Assembly: GCF_020103695.1 (NCBI RefSeq)
Contig: NZ_JAHXBF010000019.1
Span: 186,001 to 250,000, forward strand
Origin: Hyalangium versicolor
Lineage (GTDB): Bacteria; Myxococcota; Myxococcia; Myxococcales; Myxococcaceae
Direction: 5' to 3'
DNA: 64,000 nt
Shown in pieces: positions 43,548 through 51,646 of this stretch. Made by a program: the position numbers and the translations under genes. The notes below the pieces were generated by a model that was not told the origin of the DNA, searched no databases, and saw only the letters and a program-made list of their open reading frames with translations. The number at the start of each line of letters is the position of its first letter. Within the stretch, counting starts at the first letter, position 1.

Positions 43548-46500
43548 TCAGCGGGGCGGCTCCAGGGAGAGGACGCTGGGTACCAGTTCCGGCGCGGAGA
43601 GCCGGAGCAGACCGTGGCCGATGCCCGCCAGTCCCATGAGCATGCCCGGGCTCTCGCTGCGCCGGGGCAGACCGCAGCGCCAGCCTCCCTCGCGGCCCTC
43701 GCGGAGCACGATGGCCGCGTGCCGCAACGCCGCCTGGGTCCAGCGAGGCTCACTCAGCACCTGCCCCGCCACGTGCAGCACCTCCAGGTTGCCCATGTCT
43801 CCGTGGCACAGGCAGTGGTTGCCTCCGAAGCCTCCTCGGAGTGTCGTTGCGAGCGCCGTCGCGAGTTCCTCGCGGATCTCCGGGCCATCCATGTGCCGGA
43901 GCGAGAGCAGCCGCCCAAGCGCGATGCCCGAGGCGCCGTGGCACCACATGGCCATCGAGTGGGTGTCCGTGGTGCCTGGGACTCGCAGATCCTTCCAGTT
44001 CCCGCGCTCCGGGACGAAGAGCGAGCGTTCGTAGGCGAGTCCCTGCCGCGCCAGCTCCGCGTAGCGCTTGTCTCCCGTGGCCTCGGCCAGCTCCAGCAGC
44101 GCCCAGCAGATGCCTGCCGCGCCGTGAGAGAAGCCCGACAGCGGCACCTCACTCACCTCTCCCTTCCAGCCGATCGCGCCCTCCGAGATGGGCACCGCGG
44201 TAGCCACCAGGCGCTCCCCGCACTTCCGAGCAGCCTCCAGCAGCCGAGGGTCCCCTGTCTTTCGATACAGCCCAAGCAAGGCCACCGTGAGTCCCGCCGA
44301 ACCGCTCAGCAGATCCAACCGCACGTCGGTGCCGATGAGCTCTTCGAGCGCAGGCAGTCCGGCCAGCAGCTCCTCCATCAAGGCCGGCTCGTTCCAGAGC
44401 GTGGAAAGGTGGCCGAGCACATAGATGGAGGCGCCGCGTCCGACGAATGCCCCGATGCCCGCACTGCCTCTGCTCAAACCCGGCCTGCGCCAGTCCTCTC
44501 GCACCGCCTCGAGGGTCGCACGCGCGAGTTTCTCGAAGTCCGCTCGGCCAGTCCTTCGCGCCAGGTATCCGAAGAAGAGGGCAATACCTCCCAGACCCTC
44601 ATAGAGATCCATGCCGATGGGCGAGAGGCTCCAGCGCCACTGCTGCAAGTCCTCCAGGTTCAGGCCGATCCAACACGCATCCCGGCTCCCCCGAATGACC
44701 TTGGCCGCGAGCTCCTCACCAATGGTAATCGCCCCGGCCAGGCACTCCTCGGGAGTGGCAGCGGGGAGCGATTCCTCCTCGTGCGACGCGGGACTCGTGC
44801 GAACGGATTCCCCGCCCTTGTCCAGTGACACCATCGCCTTGCGGATGAACGACACCTGCAGGGCGCGGTCGCGCTCATCCATCCGCTCGAGCCGCTGGAG
44901 GACATCTCCCAGGCTGTCGTGCGTGAAGAAGTCCGGGATGCACTCGCCGGTGCTGCTCCACAGGTGGCGCTGACCGGGACGTGCCGTGAAGAAGGGGATG
45001 TCTCCCAGACGGAGATCCGCGTGCTCGAATGGGAGGAGCCTGCGCAGCGAGGGCATCTGCGGCACCTCTGCCCACAAGTGATCGAGCACCTTGTCCCGCT
45101 CCAAACCATCGCGGAGGAAATCCGGGTGGTGGCTCTCCTGGAGCAGCATCCCGTAGCGCTGGGTGGCGCGGGCGATGTACCGGACCTCCACGTCCGCGAA
45201 GGTGCGCAGGCGCGGCGCCAGGGCCTCGCGTCGATGGGCCAGCAAGGAGTAGGTCTCATCGAAGCCTTTCACGAGCTCCTCGGTGAACTCGGCGGGATCC
45301 ACGGGCGCCTCACCGAGCCGGGGGCGGTTCTTCGAGCCGGCCATCACCCCCTGGCGGCGGACCATGCGCATGGTGTCGCTGCCGAACTCCTCCACGGTGG
45401 GCATGCGCTGGGGCGTGAGCTGTCCGGCCTCGCCCCCGAGCCCACTCATGTCGAGCCCCGCCTTGCCCTCTCGGCCGAAGAGGAAGATGGGCAGCATGCC
45501 CACGGAGACAATGGACTGATCCAGCAGTGCCCAGGCCTGGGCGCGGGCATGATCCCGGGTGTCGGAGGACGCCCGGTGGTGGAAGAGCGCCTCCAGGTCC
45601 ACCAGGACCGGCGTCTCTCCCGCGGCGATCAGGTTCTCCAGGTGGAAGTCCACCGCGGACAGCAGGTGCAGCAGCGCCAGGAAGCTGCCCTGCCTCCAGT
45701 AGAAGCGCTGGAGCGCCTCGCGCGATTCACAGCCGGTGGACTCCACGTACTCGACCCAGCCGTAGTTGCCACGGTCCACCACGGTGAGCACACGGTGCGG
45801 GTGACGCAGCCCCTCCGCGTTGAGCCACTGCAGCAACTGCTGGAAGCCGATGTCCACGGCCAGGGACTTCGGCTTGTAGACCAGCTTCAGCCCCGAGCCG
45901 AACCGCAGCAGGAAGACGCCTCGGCCTTGGCGGTGCACATCCGAGATGCCGCCCTGCAGCACCTCGAGCGGGCCCAGCTCGCGGCCGGCGAGGAACGTCC
46001 GCTCCAGCAACTCCCGGTCCTCGGCGATGTGTCTCAGGAGCTCCAGACTGGTCTCCTGCCAGCGCTCCAAGGCGGTGGCCATCAGCCGGGCGAGCACGGG
46101 GTACTCCTCCAGCAGCGCGGCACGGACTCGCGCGTCCCGGAGCCGGACCGTGGAGAAGTGGTGGAATCGCTCCTGGGGCGTGCTGCCAGACAGCTGATCC
46201 ATCATCCGAGCCACGTTGAGCTCCAGGATGAGGACCCGCGAGGCCACCTCATGGAGCCGCGAGGCCAGAGCCTGCAACAGGGTGATCTCGACGCTGGAGC
46301 CCACGCGGCCTCCACCCGACGGGTGGCTTGTCCGCAACTCCGCGAGGCCCGCACGAAGCCGGGCCGCTCCGAGCCTCAGAAAGGGGTGGAAAATGCCGGA
46401 GAACGGCAGACCGGGCTGTCCAGCGCTAGGAGGCGCGGCGAGCGTGGCGGGCAGCGGCTCCTCCGCGTACCGGTCCGCGAGCACCTCCTGGAGGACCTGC

Positions 46501-46769
46501 TCCCACGACTCGCCGAACGAACCCTGGGAGTCATTGTCCGCATGGGCGAGGACCTGGAGGAAACCTCGCTGATCCAATCCCACGCTCCGCAACCGCTCCT
46601 CCAGCATCCCCTCATCGACGGACATCACCTGACGCCAGGCACTTGCACGCCGCTCGGCCTGCCGGAGCAGGTCCTCACTCCCTGGAGGCAGAGCGGCTTT
46701 CTCGGCCACGGCTCGCTCGTGGAGGAACGTCGCCTTCTTCCAGGGGAACGCAGGTGAGAGCGCGGACAT
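43548..46769 (-). CDS. lanM: Class II lanthipeptide synthetase LanM
   Basis: A 1073-residue bifunctional enzyme. The N-terminal dehydratase (about residues 100-660) has a kinase-like core: VYKPKS (297-302), DFHLEN (374-379), DLEALFH (391-397), and R530 with T536 in VRYIARATQRYG, placed as the Arg/Thr pair that drives phospho-elimination in CylM. The C-terminal LanC cyclase (about 715-1070) has GFSHGAAG, WCHG with Cys943, and LCHGD with Cys988/His989 as zinc ligands. It dehydrates Ser/Thr in the precursors and adds Cys thiols to form lanthionines in the cytoplasm. The two precursor genes lie directly upstream on the same strand. No dedicated transporter/protease (LanT) lies within the window. 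Confidence 0.95.
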   Translation of the reverse strand: MSALSPAFPWKKATFLHERAVAEKAALPPGSEDLLRQAERRASAWRQVMSVDEGMLEERLRSVGLDQRGFLQVLAHADNDSQGSFGESWEQVLQEVLADRYAEEPLPATLAAPPSAGQPGLPFSGIFHPFLRLGAARLRAGLAELRTSHPSGGGRVGSSVEITLLQALASRLHEVASRVLILELNVARMMDQLSGSTPQERFHHFSTVRLRDARVRAALLEEYPVLARLMATALERWQETSLELLRHIAEDRELLERTFLAGRELGPLEVLQGGISDVHRQGRGVFLLRFGSGLKLVYKPKSLAVDIGFQQLLQWLNAEGLRHPHRVLTVVDRGNYGWVEYVESTGCESREALQRFYWRQGSFLALLHLLSAVDFHLENLIAAGETPVLVDLEALFHHRASSDTRDHARAQAWALLDQSIVSVGMLPIFLFGREGKAGLDMSGLGGEAGQLTPQRMPTVEEFGSDTMRMVRRQGVMAGSKNRPRLGEAPVDPAEFTEELVKGFDETYSLLAHRREALAPRLRTFADVEVRYIARATQRYGMLLQESHHPDFLRDGLERDKVLDHLWAEVPQMPSLRRLLPFEHADLRLGDIPFFTARPGQRHLWSSTGECIPDFFTHDSLGDVLQRLERMDERDRALQVSFIRKAMVSLDKGGESVRTSPASHEEESLPAATPEECLAGAITIGEELAAKVIRGSRDACWIGLNLEDLQQWRWSLSPIGMDLYEGLGGIALFFGYLARRTGRADFEKLARATLEAVREDWRRPGLSRGSAGIGAFVGRGASIYVLGHLSTLWNEPALMEELLAGLPALEELIGTDVRLDLLSGSAGLTVALLGLYRKTGDPRLLEAARKCGERLVATAVPISEGAIGWKGEVSEVPLSGFSHGAAGICWALLELAEATGDKRYAELARQGLAYERSLFVPERGNWKDLRVPGTTDTHSMAMWCHGASGIALGRLLSLRHMDGPEIREELATALATTLRGGFGGNHCLCHGDMGNLEVLHVAGQVLSEPRWTQAALRHAAIVLREGREGGWRCGLPRRSESPGMLMGLAGIGHGLLRLSAPELVPSVLSLEPPR

Positions 46770-46820
46770 GGGGGTCTCGTCGATGAGGGGAGATGCTTCA
46801 GCGCGAAGGAGCCGGACGAC

Positions 46821-47069
46821 TCAGAACTCCAGCTCGCGGATGGGGCACATCACGATGCCGCACGTGGGCCTGTAGGGTCCGACACAGCCCGTGCTGCCGC
46901 CCAAATCCTCGCTCACCTTTCCACCGACGATGTCGCGTAGCGCCCCTTCGTCGAGCTCGGTCATGGGGGCGCCCGAAGGCATGTCGGGGAGAGAATCCCG
47001 CTCCTCGGCGGAGAGACGGGCGCGAAACTCCGGGTCCTTCCAGGCCCGGATGATCAGATCGGTGTTCAT
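46821..47069 (-). CDS. Lanthipeptide precursor LanA1, mersacidin/lichenicidin-type leader
   Basis: An 82-residue peptide with GGAGG 5 bases before ATG 47069. The leader (1-50) is MNTDLIIRAWKDPEFRARLS-like, with ELDEGALRDIVGG ending in a double-Gly cleavage site, the TIGR03898 mersacidin/lichenicidin pattern. The predicted 32-residue core has Cys62, Cys70 and Cys75, with Ser53, Ser59, Thr60 and Thr69 as dehydratable residues (STGCVGPYRPTC, GIVMC). The lipid-II-binding CTLTxEC ring of mersacidin is absent, so the target may differ. It lies 51 bp upstream of lanM. Confidence 0.88.
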   Translation of the reverse strand: MNTDLIIRAWKDPEFRARLSAEERDSLPDMPSGAPMTELDEGALRDIVGGKVSEDLGGSTGCVGPYRPTCGIVMCPIRELEF

Positions 47070-47154
47070 CGAATCCTCCAGTGTGAGCCCGCGCTGTCTG
47101 TCCGCGGGCACCAGGAATGAGTGGAGGATCCTGGGTTGTGACTTGGTTCCGGGT

Positions 47155-47186
47155 GGGTGGCTCTCGCGCCCTGTGAGAGCGCACCC
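47155..47186. terminator. Hairpin between lanA2 and lanA1
   Basis: In the 135-bp gap between the two precursor genes, GGGTG (47155-47159) and CTCTC (47161-47165) pair with GAGAG (47175-47179) and CACCC (47182-47186), leaving a 9-nt loop and a small internal bulge. No T run follows, so it is more likely an attenuator, processing site or mRNA-stability element that sets the A2 to A1/lanM ratio. Confidence 0.35.
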
Positions 47187-47204
47187 ACGTTCGGGGGCCG
47201 TCCC

Positions 47205-47498
47205 TCAGAAGCGCGCAACGTTGACCGCTTCTAGCGTGGCGAAGTCGAGCTGGTTGACGGTGAACTCGCGGGTGGTGGTGGTGAACGTCTTGGTGGCCGT
47301 CCACTTCGAGCAGATGCACCCTTCATCGAAATCGAGATAGTACCCGGCGCCGCCCACAGCGTCCGCCAGCTCGCTCTCGTCCAGGTCGGTGAAGGCCGGG
47401 CCCGCCGGGCAGTCGGGTAGCGCCGAACGCTCCTCGGGGGTGAGGCTCGCGCGGAACTCGGGGTCCTTCCACGCACGGATGATGGTCTCTCGCTTCAT
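47205..47498 (-). CDS. Lanthipeptide precursor LanA2 with Thr-rich core
   Basis: A 97-residue peptide from ATG 47498 with AAGGAG 7 bases upstream. The leader MKRETIIRAWKDPEFRASLT to ESELADAVGG (50) is clearly related to that of LanA1: IIRAWKDPEFR is shared exactly. The 47-residue core has only two cysteines, in CICSKW (Cys61, Cys63), and a run TATKTFTTTT (67-76). Most Thr lie C-terminal to the Cys, so rings would have to form in the less common direction or many Thr stay as dehydrobutyrine. The leader also has an extra Cys30. It is the first gene of lanA2-lanA1-lanM; the two peptides may be a two-component pair. Confidence 0.84.
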   Translation of the reverse strand: MKRETIIRAWKDPEFRASLTPEERSALPDCPAGPAFTDLDESELADAVGGAGYYLDFDEGCICSKWTATKTFTTTTREFTVNQLDFATLEAVNVARF

Positions 47499-47633
47499 GG
47501 CGCTGCTCCTTGCATTTGCCCGGGAGTGGGCACCCAGAAGGAGTGGGCCGCTGTGAGCTGTGACGAGGAGGCCTGCGGTGAAACGCCCGGATCCCCTCAC
47601 GACTCGCGCAAGGAGGCACGGGCTGGAGTCTTG

Positions 47634-48389
47634 CTACCGGGAGTCTCGCTTCGTCATGTCGAAGAGGGCGCGGGCCTGGGGACCCAAGAAGCCGTCAAAG
47701 GTAGGCGCGCGCTGGGCAATCTCGAAGTAGGCGTAGGGCCACGGGCGTGTGCCTCCGCTCTCGAGCGACACAGGGAGGGGCGCTGCGTGCGTGGCCGTCT
47801 GCCGCAGGTGCGTCCCCGGCGCGCCTTCGATGTCCGCCTTCATGGGCACGCCGGCCTCGCGCATGCGCCGCTGCCACGCCTCCACGTCGTCCACCGCTCC
47901 CGTGAAGTGGTTCACCTTGCGCCCGAATGCCAGCAGCCACGCTCCGTACTGGGACTCCTTCTCCAGTTCCAGCAGCGCGGATTCCTTCGGCGGCGGCGGC
48001 GCGGAGAACCAGCTGGCCAACGCGTCGATGGACTCGGGCGGCGGAGGATCCTCGGGGAGCGTGGAGAGAATCTCCCGGGCTCTCGGCGAGAGTTCCTCGG
48101 CCTTCAGCTCGGAGATGAAGACGCGCGGCAGTCCGTCCGGATGGGACATGTAGATGGCCGCCAGGTGCGTATCCGGGAAGGTGTATTCGCCCGCACGCTT
48201 CCACCCCAGGCGCTCGAAGACACGCTCGAACATGGCGATGCCGCTGCCGGGCCGGGCCAGCGTGCGCAGCGCGACATGGTCATTGCGGAAGCTGCCCCCG
48301 GACAACTGCACGAACGTCCGCGCATACGGCACTTCGGCGGCATAACGGTCCCACAGCAGATCCAGCAGGCGCATGGCGGCAGAGCTCAT
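47634..48389 (-). CDS. DUF1338 family, 2-oxoadipate dioxygenase/decarboxylase-like
   Basis: A 251-residue VOC-related protein. RNDHVALRTL (His near residue 37), RKVNHFTGAVDD (His near 160) and YAYFEIAQR (Glu near 223) are the metal-ligand-like motifs of the DUF1338/HglS/YdcJ family, which contains Fe(II) enzymes that turn 2-oxoadipate into 2-hydroxyglutarate in lysine breakdown. It is shorter than HglS, so it may be a core form. ATG 48389 or 48374 are both possible. The lanA2 gene lies 135 bp downstream on the same strand but I see no reason to include this enzyme in the lanthipeptide pathway. Confidence 0.78.
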   Translation of the reverse strand: MSSAAMRLLDLLWDRYAAEVPYARTFVQLSGGSFRNDHVALRTLARPGSGIAMFERVFERLGWKRAGEYTFPDTHLAAIYMSHPDGLPRVFISELKAEELSPRAREILSTLPEDPPPPESIDALASWFSAPPPPKESALLELEKESQYGAWLLAFGRKVNHFTGAVDDVEAWQRRMREAGVPMKADIEGAPGTHLRQTATHAAPLPVSLESGGTRPWPYAYFEIAQRAPTFDGFLGPQARALFDMTKRDSR

Positions 48390-48435
48390 GCCCGCGAGTC
48401 ATAGTCGGCCCGCGCGCCGGAAACGAGCCGCTCGT

Positions 48436-48900
48436 TCACCGCCGGCGGTAGCGCACCACCGTCACGTCGAACGCCCCCGCCCCCGCCTCGAGCGCCGCGA
48501 GCATCAGCTCCAGCGCCCGGGCCTCGTCGAAGCTGCCGCTGCCCGCCCCGATGATGGGGAACGCCACCGAGTGGAACCCATGCTCCCACGCCCGCGCGAG
48601 CGCGTTGGCTACCGAATCCCGGATGGACTGCTCGGACGCGCGCCAGAGCATGTTGATGCCGGCCACGTGGATGATGCCCCGGTAGGGCAGGCGGCCCGCC
48701 GAGGTGACCACCGCCGAGCCCAGAGGCATGGGGCCCACACGTGCCAACTCCCGGAAGGGTTGATAACCCGCGTGCCGCTTGATGGCTCCGGACACGCCCT
48801 GAGGAATCAGCAACCACCAGGGGATGATGTTCCGGTTCCACGCGTTGACGATGGCGTCCACGCGCTGCTCCAGCAGGTCTCCCTCGACGACGCGCACCAT
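48436..48900 (-). CDS. Macro-domain protein
   Basis: A 154-residue stand-alone macro domain. The ADP-ribose-binding motifs are VEGDLLEQRVDAIVNAWNRN (GD and VNAW/AN strand) and the distal loop AFPIIGAGSGSFD. The protein is the usual length for a single domain. GGAGGAAAGGG precedes the ATG. It could remove ADP-ribose from proteins or O-acetyl-ADP-ribose, or simply bind them. It is co-directional with the DUF1338 gene 46 bp downstream and divergent from the SDR gene. No ADP-ribosyl-transferase partner is nearby. Confidence 0.9.
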   Translation of the reverse strand: MVRVVEGDLLEQRVDAIVNAWNRNIIPWWLLIPQGVSGAIKRHAGYQPFRELARVGPMPLGSAVVTSAGRLPYRGIIHVAGINMLWRASEQSIRDSVANALARAWEHGFHSVAFPIIGAGSGSFDEARALELMLAALEAGAGAFDVTVVRYRRR

Positions 48901-48988
48901 CCCTTTCCTCCCGGGCCAACGCTCACTTCCTTATATACAGCTACCGAGCCCTGGCGCCCGGCGCCCGCGCGCGTTACCCGTGCACGTC

Positions 48989-49705
48989 ATGACGACGACC
49001 AAGGTGGCAGCCGTGTTCGGAGTAGGGCCCGGCCTGGGCGCAGCGGCGGCAAGGCGCTTCGCGCGGGAAGGCTTCGCGGTGGCGTTGCTCGCTCGGGGCG
49101 AAGCCGGGTTGCGAGAGGTGCACACGGACATCACCCGCGACGGCGGCCGCGCGGCGATGTTCCCGGCGGATGCGGGAGACGCAGGTTCCGTGTCGGCTGC
49201 GTTCTCCCGGCTGCGCGCGGAGCTGGGGCCTCCGGAGGTGCTCGTCTACAACGCGGGCGCCTTCCAGGTGGGCGGCATCCTGGACCTCGACCCCGCGGCC
49301 TTCGAGTCCGCGTGGCGGGTGAACTGCCTCGGAGGCTTCCTCTCCGCGCGCGAGGTACTGCCCGCGATGCTCGAGCGCGGACGCGGCACCCTGCTCTTCA
49401 CTGGCGCCACCGCCTCGCTGCGAGGCAGCGCGCGCTTCGCGGGCCTGGCCGTGGGCAAGTTCGGGCTTCGGGCCCTGGCCCAGTCCCTGGCGCGCGAGTT
49501 CGGGCCGCGCGGAATCCACGTGGCCCACATCGTCATCGATGGACAGATCGACACCCCGCGCGTGCGCGGGATGATGCCGAGCCGGGATGCCTCGACGATG
49601 CTCTCTCCGGAGGCCATCGCGGAGACCTACTGGCAGCTGCACCAGCAGCACCCCTCCACGTGGACGCAGGAGTTGGATCTGCGCCCGGCATCCGAGAAGT
49701 TCTGA
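48989..49705 (+). CDS. Short-chain dehydrogenase/reductase
   Basis: A 238-residue SDR. The nucleotide loop is AAVFGVGPGLGAAAARRF (GxGxGLG, of the type seen in glyoxylate/C-factor-like groups), VLVYNAGAF stands in for NNAG, and FTGATASLRG has the catalytic Ser region. The usual YxxxK is replaced by GLAVGKFG, with no Tyr at the expected place. Members of this group (DUF-like SDRs with VGK) are widespread but of unclear substrate. The start at 48989 is chosen over an earlier in-frame ATG because it begins the fold. It converges with the AHSA1-type gene 11 bp away. Confidence 0.85.
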   Translation: MTTTKVAAVFGVGPGLGAAAARRFAREGFAVALLARGEAGLREVHTDITRDGGRAAMFPADAGDAGSVSAAFSRLRAELGPPEVLVYNAGAFQVGGILDLDPAAFESAWRVNCLGGFLSAREVLPAMLERGRGTLLFTGATASLRGSARFAGLAVGKFGLRALAQSLAREFGPRGIHVAHIVIDGQIDTPRVRGMMPSRDASTMLSPEAIAETYWQLHQQHPSTWTQELDLRPASEKF

Positions 49706-49716
49706 CGCGCGCGGAG

Positions 49717-50238
49717 TCAGCGCGGCAGCTGGCTCTGCGCGAACGCATCGAGCTTGGCGAGCGTCTGCTGGCCGAGCTCCACCGCGCCGAACGACTTCAC
49801 GCGCTCGCACGCCTCTACCGACGGGAGGATCGTGAGCATGGTGACCTTCGTCTTCTGGCCCTGGGCCTCGAACGTCACGGTCACATCGAAGGCTTCCGGA
49901 TCGTTGTCCACATCGGAGCCATGGCGGTACACGAGCCGCTCGGGGCGCACCACCTCGCGGTAGGTGATGCGGCTGGGCCACTCGGTGCCGTCGGGCCCGG
50001 TGAGCAGGAAGCGCCAGGTACCTCCCGGCTTCACCTCCATCTGGTGCACCTTCGTGGAGAAGCCGTTGGGCCCCCACCACTGCGCCACGTGAACCGGATC
50101 GGTCCAGGCGTCGAACACCAGCTCACGCGGGGCGCTGACGACGCGCGAGAGGGTGAGCTCCCGATCGGCGGTGGGGCTCGGGTTGGAGGGAACGGGCATC
50201 GGGCGGCTCTCCTGGGGCTGGCGGGTGGAAGTAGTCAT
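49717..50238 (-). CDS. SRPBCC/AHSA1-domain protein
   Basis: A 173-residue START-like (AHSA1) protein. Characteristic blocks are LTLSRVVSAPRELVFDAWTD, VAQWWGPNGFSTKVHQMEVK, GGTWRFLLTGPDG and VTVTFEAQGQKTKVTML. The first 25 residues are Pro/Ser-rich and probably disordered. Such proteins bind hydrophobic ligands and are commonly co-encoded with ArsR repressors. The ArsR gene lies 40 bp upstream here, on the same strand, so this is the standard ArsR-AHSA1 pair. Ligand unknown. Confidence 0.9.
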   Translation of the reverse strand: MTTSTRQPQESRPMPVPSNPSPTADRELTLSRVVSAPRELVFDAWTDPVHVAQWWGPNGFSTKVHQMEVKPGGTWRFLLTGPDGTEWPSRITYREVVRPERLVYRHGSDVDNDPEAFDVTVTFEAQGQKTKVTMLTILPSVEACERVKSFGAVELGQQTLAKLDAFAQSQLPR

Positions 50239-50278
50239 GGTCGGCGTCCTTTTTCGCTTCGAGGAAAGGGGCTACGGC

Positions 50279-50632
50279 TCAGGGCTTCTCGGGCTCGGTC
50301 TTCTTCTGCTTCGCCTGCAGGGTGCTGAGGTACGACTCCAACCGGTCGAACCGCTGCTCCCAGTGCTCGCGGTACTGCTCGACCCACTGGGAGACTTCAC
50401 GCAGCGGCGTCGCCGCCAGCGTGCATGGCCGCCATTGCGCCTCCCGGCCGCGGCTGATCAGCCCCGCCTTCTCCAGCACCTTGAGGTGCTTGGTCACTGC
50501 CGGGAGGCTCATGTCGAAGGGAGCCGCCAGCTCGGTGACCGTGGCCTCGCCCTTCGACAGCCGGGCGAGGATCGCCCGCCGGGTCGGGTCGGCCAGTGCG
50601 GAGAAGGTGCGGGAAAGGGTGTCGGTCGGCAT
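50279..50632 (-). CDS. ArsR-family repressor of the AHSA1 pair
   Basis: A 117-residue winged-helix repressor. The motifs RTFSALADPTRRAILARLSK, EATVTELAAPFDMSLPAVTK and HLKVLEKAGLISRGREAQW are the standard ArsR/SmtB fold. There are no CxC or other metal-binding Cys groups; the ligand is probably organic. The C-terminal helix (HWEQRFDRLESYLSTLQ) is for dimerisation. It is followed by the AHSA1-type gene. Its 5' flank holds an AT-rich operator with GGTTAA half-sites right at the start codon. Confidence 0.92.
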   Translation of the reverse strand: MPTDTLSRTFSALADPTRRAILARLSKGEATVTELAAPFDMSLPAVTKHLKVLEKAGLISRGREAQWRPCTLAATPLREVSQWVEQYREHWEQRFDRLESYLSTLQAKQKKTEPEKP

Positions 50633-50636
50633 CGTA

Positions 50637-50669
50637 TTTAACCATTTAGATAATTAACCTTCGGGTTAA
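50637..50669. promoter_or_regulatory. ArsR operator region with TTAACC half-sites
   Basis: TTTAACC (50637-50643) and the palindrome TTAACC-TTCG-GGTTAA (50654-50669) lie within 40 bases upstream of the arsR start in a strongly AT-rich tract. The three half-sites fit a dimer plus an extra contact and overlap the probable promoter. Confidence 0.6.
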
Positions 50670-50784
50670 ATGCAAGGGACAATGAGACGAGCGACACGCG
50701 AGCGTCCAAAAAAGAGGTGTGGGCGGCGCGCAGTACAGCAGCGCGACCGCCCACGGGAACGTCACCGGCAGAGAGAGTGGAGCC

Positions 50785-51537
50785 TCACCAGGGCAGGTGC
50801 TGATCCTGGTGGAAGTATCCACCTGTCGGTCCATCAGCGGGGAGGGTTGCGAGCCGAACGCTGGTCTTCGCCCCCTCTTCCGGAGTGGTAGGCGCGACCT
50901 TTCCTCCCAGCTGGGTATGCACCCAGCCCGGGTGGACGGAGTTCACCTTGATGGGTGTGTTCCTCAGCTCATGGGCCAGGTGGATCGTGAAGGAATTGAG
51001 CGCGGCCTTCGAGGTGTCGTAGGCGAACATCTTCACGGGATAGATGCGTGACGTGGGATCCGAGTGCCAGGTCAAGGAGCCGAGGTTGCTGGAGAGGTTG
51101 ACGATCCGGCCCGCGGGAGACTTTCGAATCAGGGGCAGGAGCACCTGCGTGCTGAGGACCACTCCGAAGAAGTTGGCCTCCATCGTGCCGCGCAGGGCGT
51201 CTTCGGTCAGGCTGCTGGTCGGGTCCTTGCGAGCAGGCGCATCGGCGGGCTCTCCCTCGAGGCTGACGCCGGCGTTGTTGATGAGGATGTCGAGCTTCCC
51301 GAACCTCTGCTCGAAGTACTCGTAGGCGGCCCGGTAGTGCTCCTTGTCGACGACATCGAACTGGATGGCATCGGCTTCAATGCCCTCGGCGCGAAGCAGC
51401 GCGACCGCGACGCGGCCCTGCTCGAGGTTCCTGGAGCCAATCACCGGGAAGATGCCCAGCTGGCCCAATTGCTTCGCCGTCTCGAGTCCCAGCCCGCGAT
51501 TTCCACCCGTGATGAATGCGACCTTCTTGTCCGACAT
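50785..51537 (-). CDS. Classical short-chain dehydrogenase
   Basis: A 250-residue SDR with full motifs: FITGGNRGLGLETAKQL (TGxxxGLG), DILINNAGVSLEG, IVNLSSNLGSLT (Ser), and YDTSKAALNSFTIHLAHELR (YxxxK). The layout matches carbonyl-reductase-like SDRs of bacteria. It probably reduces a ketone or aldehyde with NADPH. It is divergent from a TetR gene with a perfect operator between, so the regulator very likely controls it. Its base use is slightly less G/C-rich than the genome norm, as in the neighbouring TetR and thioesterase genes. Confidence 0.92.
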   Translation of the reverse strand: MSDKKVAFITGGNRGLGLETAKQLGQLGIFPVIGSRNLEQGRVAVALLRAEGIEADAIQFDVVDKEHYRAAYEYFEQRFGKLDILINNAGVSLEGEPADAPARKDPTSSLTEDALRGTMEANFFGVVLSTQVLLPLIRKSPAGRIVNLSSNLGSLTWHSDPTSRIYPVKMFAYDTSKAALNSFTIHLAHELRNTPIKVNSVHPGWVHTQLGGKVAPTTPEEGAKTSVRLATLPADGPTGGYFHQDQHLPW

Positions 51538-51588
51538 GGCGTCCTCCCTGGTCCTTCGTGGCTGCCGCTTCCTCTTTGACTCGATGGG

Positions 51589-51602
51589 ATAACGACCGTT
51601 AT
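51589..51602. promoter_or_regulatory. TetR operator ATAACG-AC-CGTTAT
   Basis: A perfect 6-bp inverted repeat with a 2-bp centre, placed between the divergent SDR (start 51537) and tetR (start 51647) genes. It resembles the site at 30927 (shared AACG..CGTT) and could repress both directions. Confidence 0.62.
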
Positions 51603-51646
51603 TCTATGACGCAACGTCGCATCACGGCTGAAGAGTGGAGGGCACC

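Noticed and set aside
47634..48389. DUF1338 gene considered as part of the lanthipeptide cluster
   Set aside because: Separated by 135 bp from lanA2, no known role of this family in RiPP maturation.
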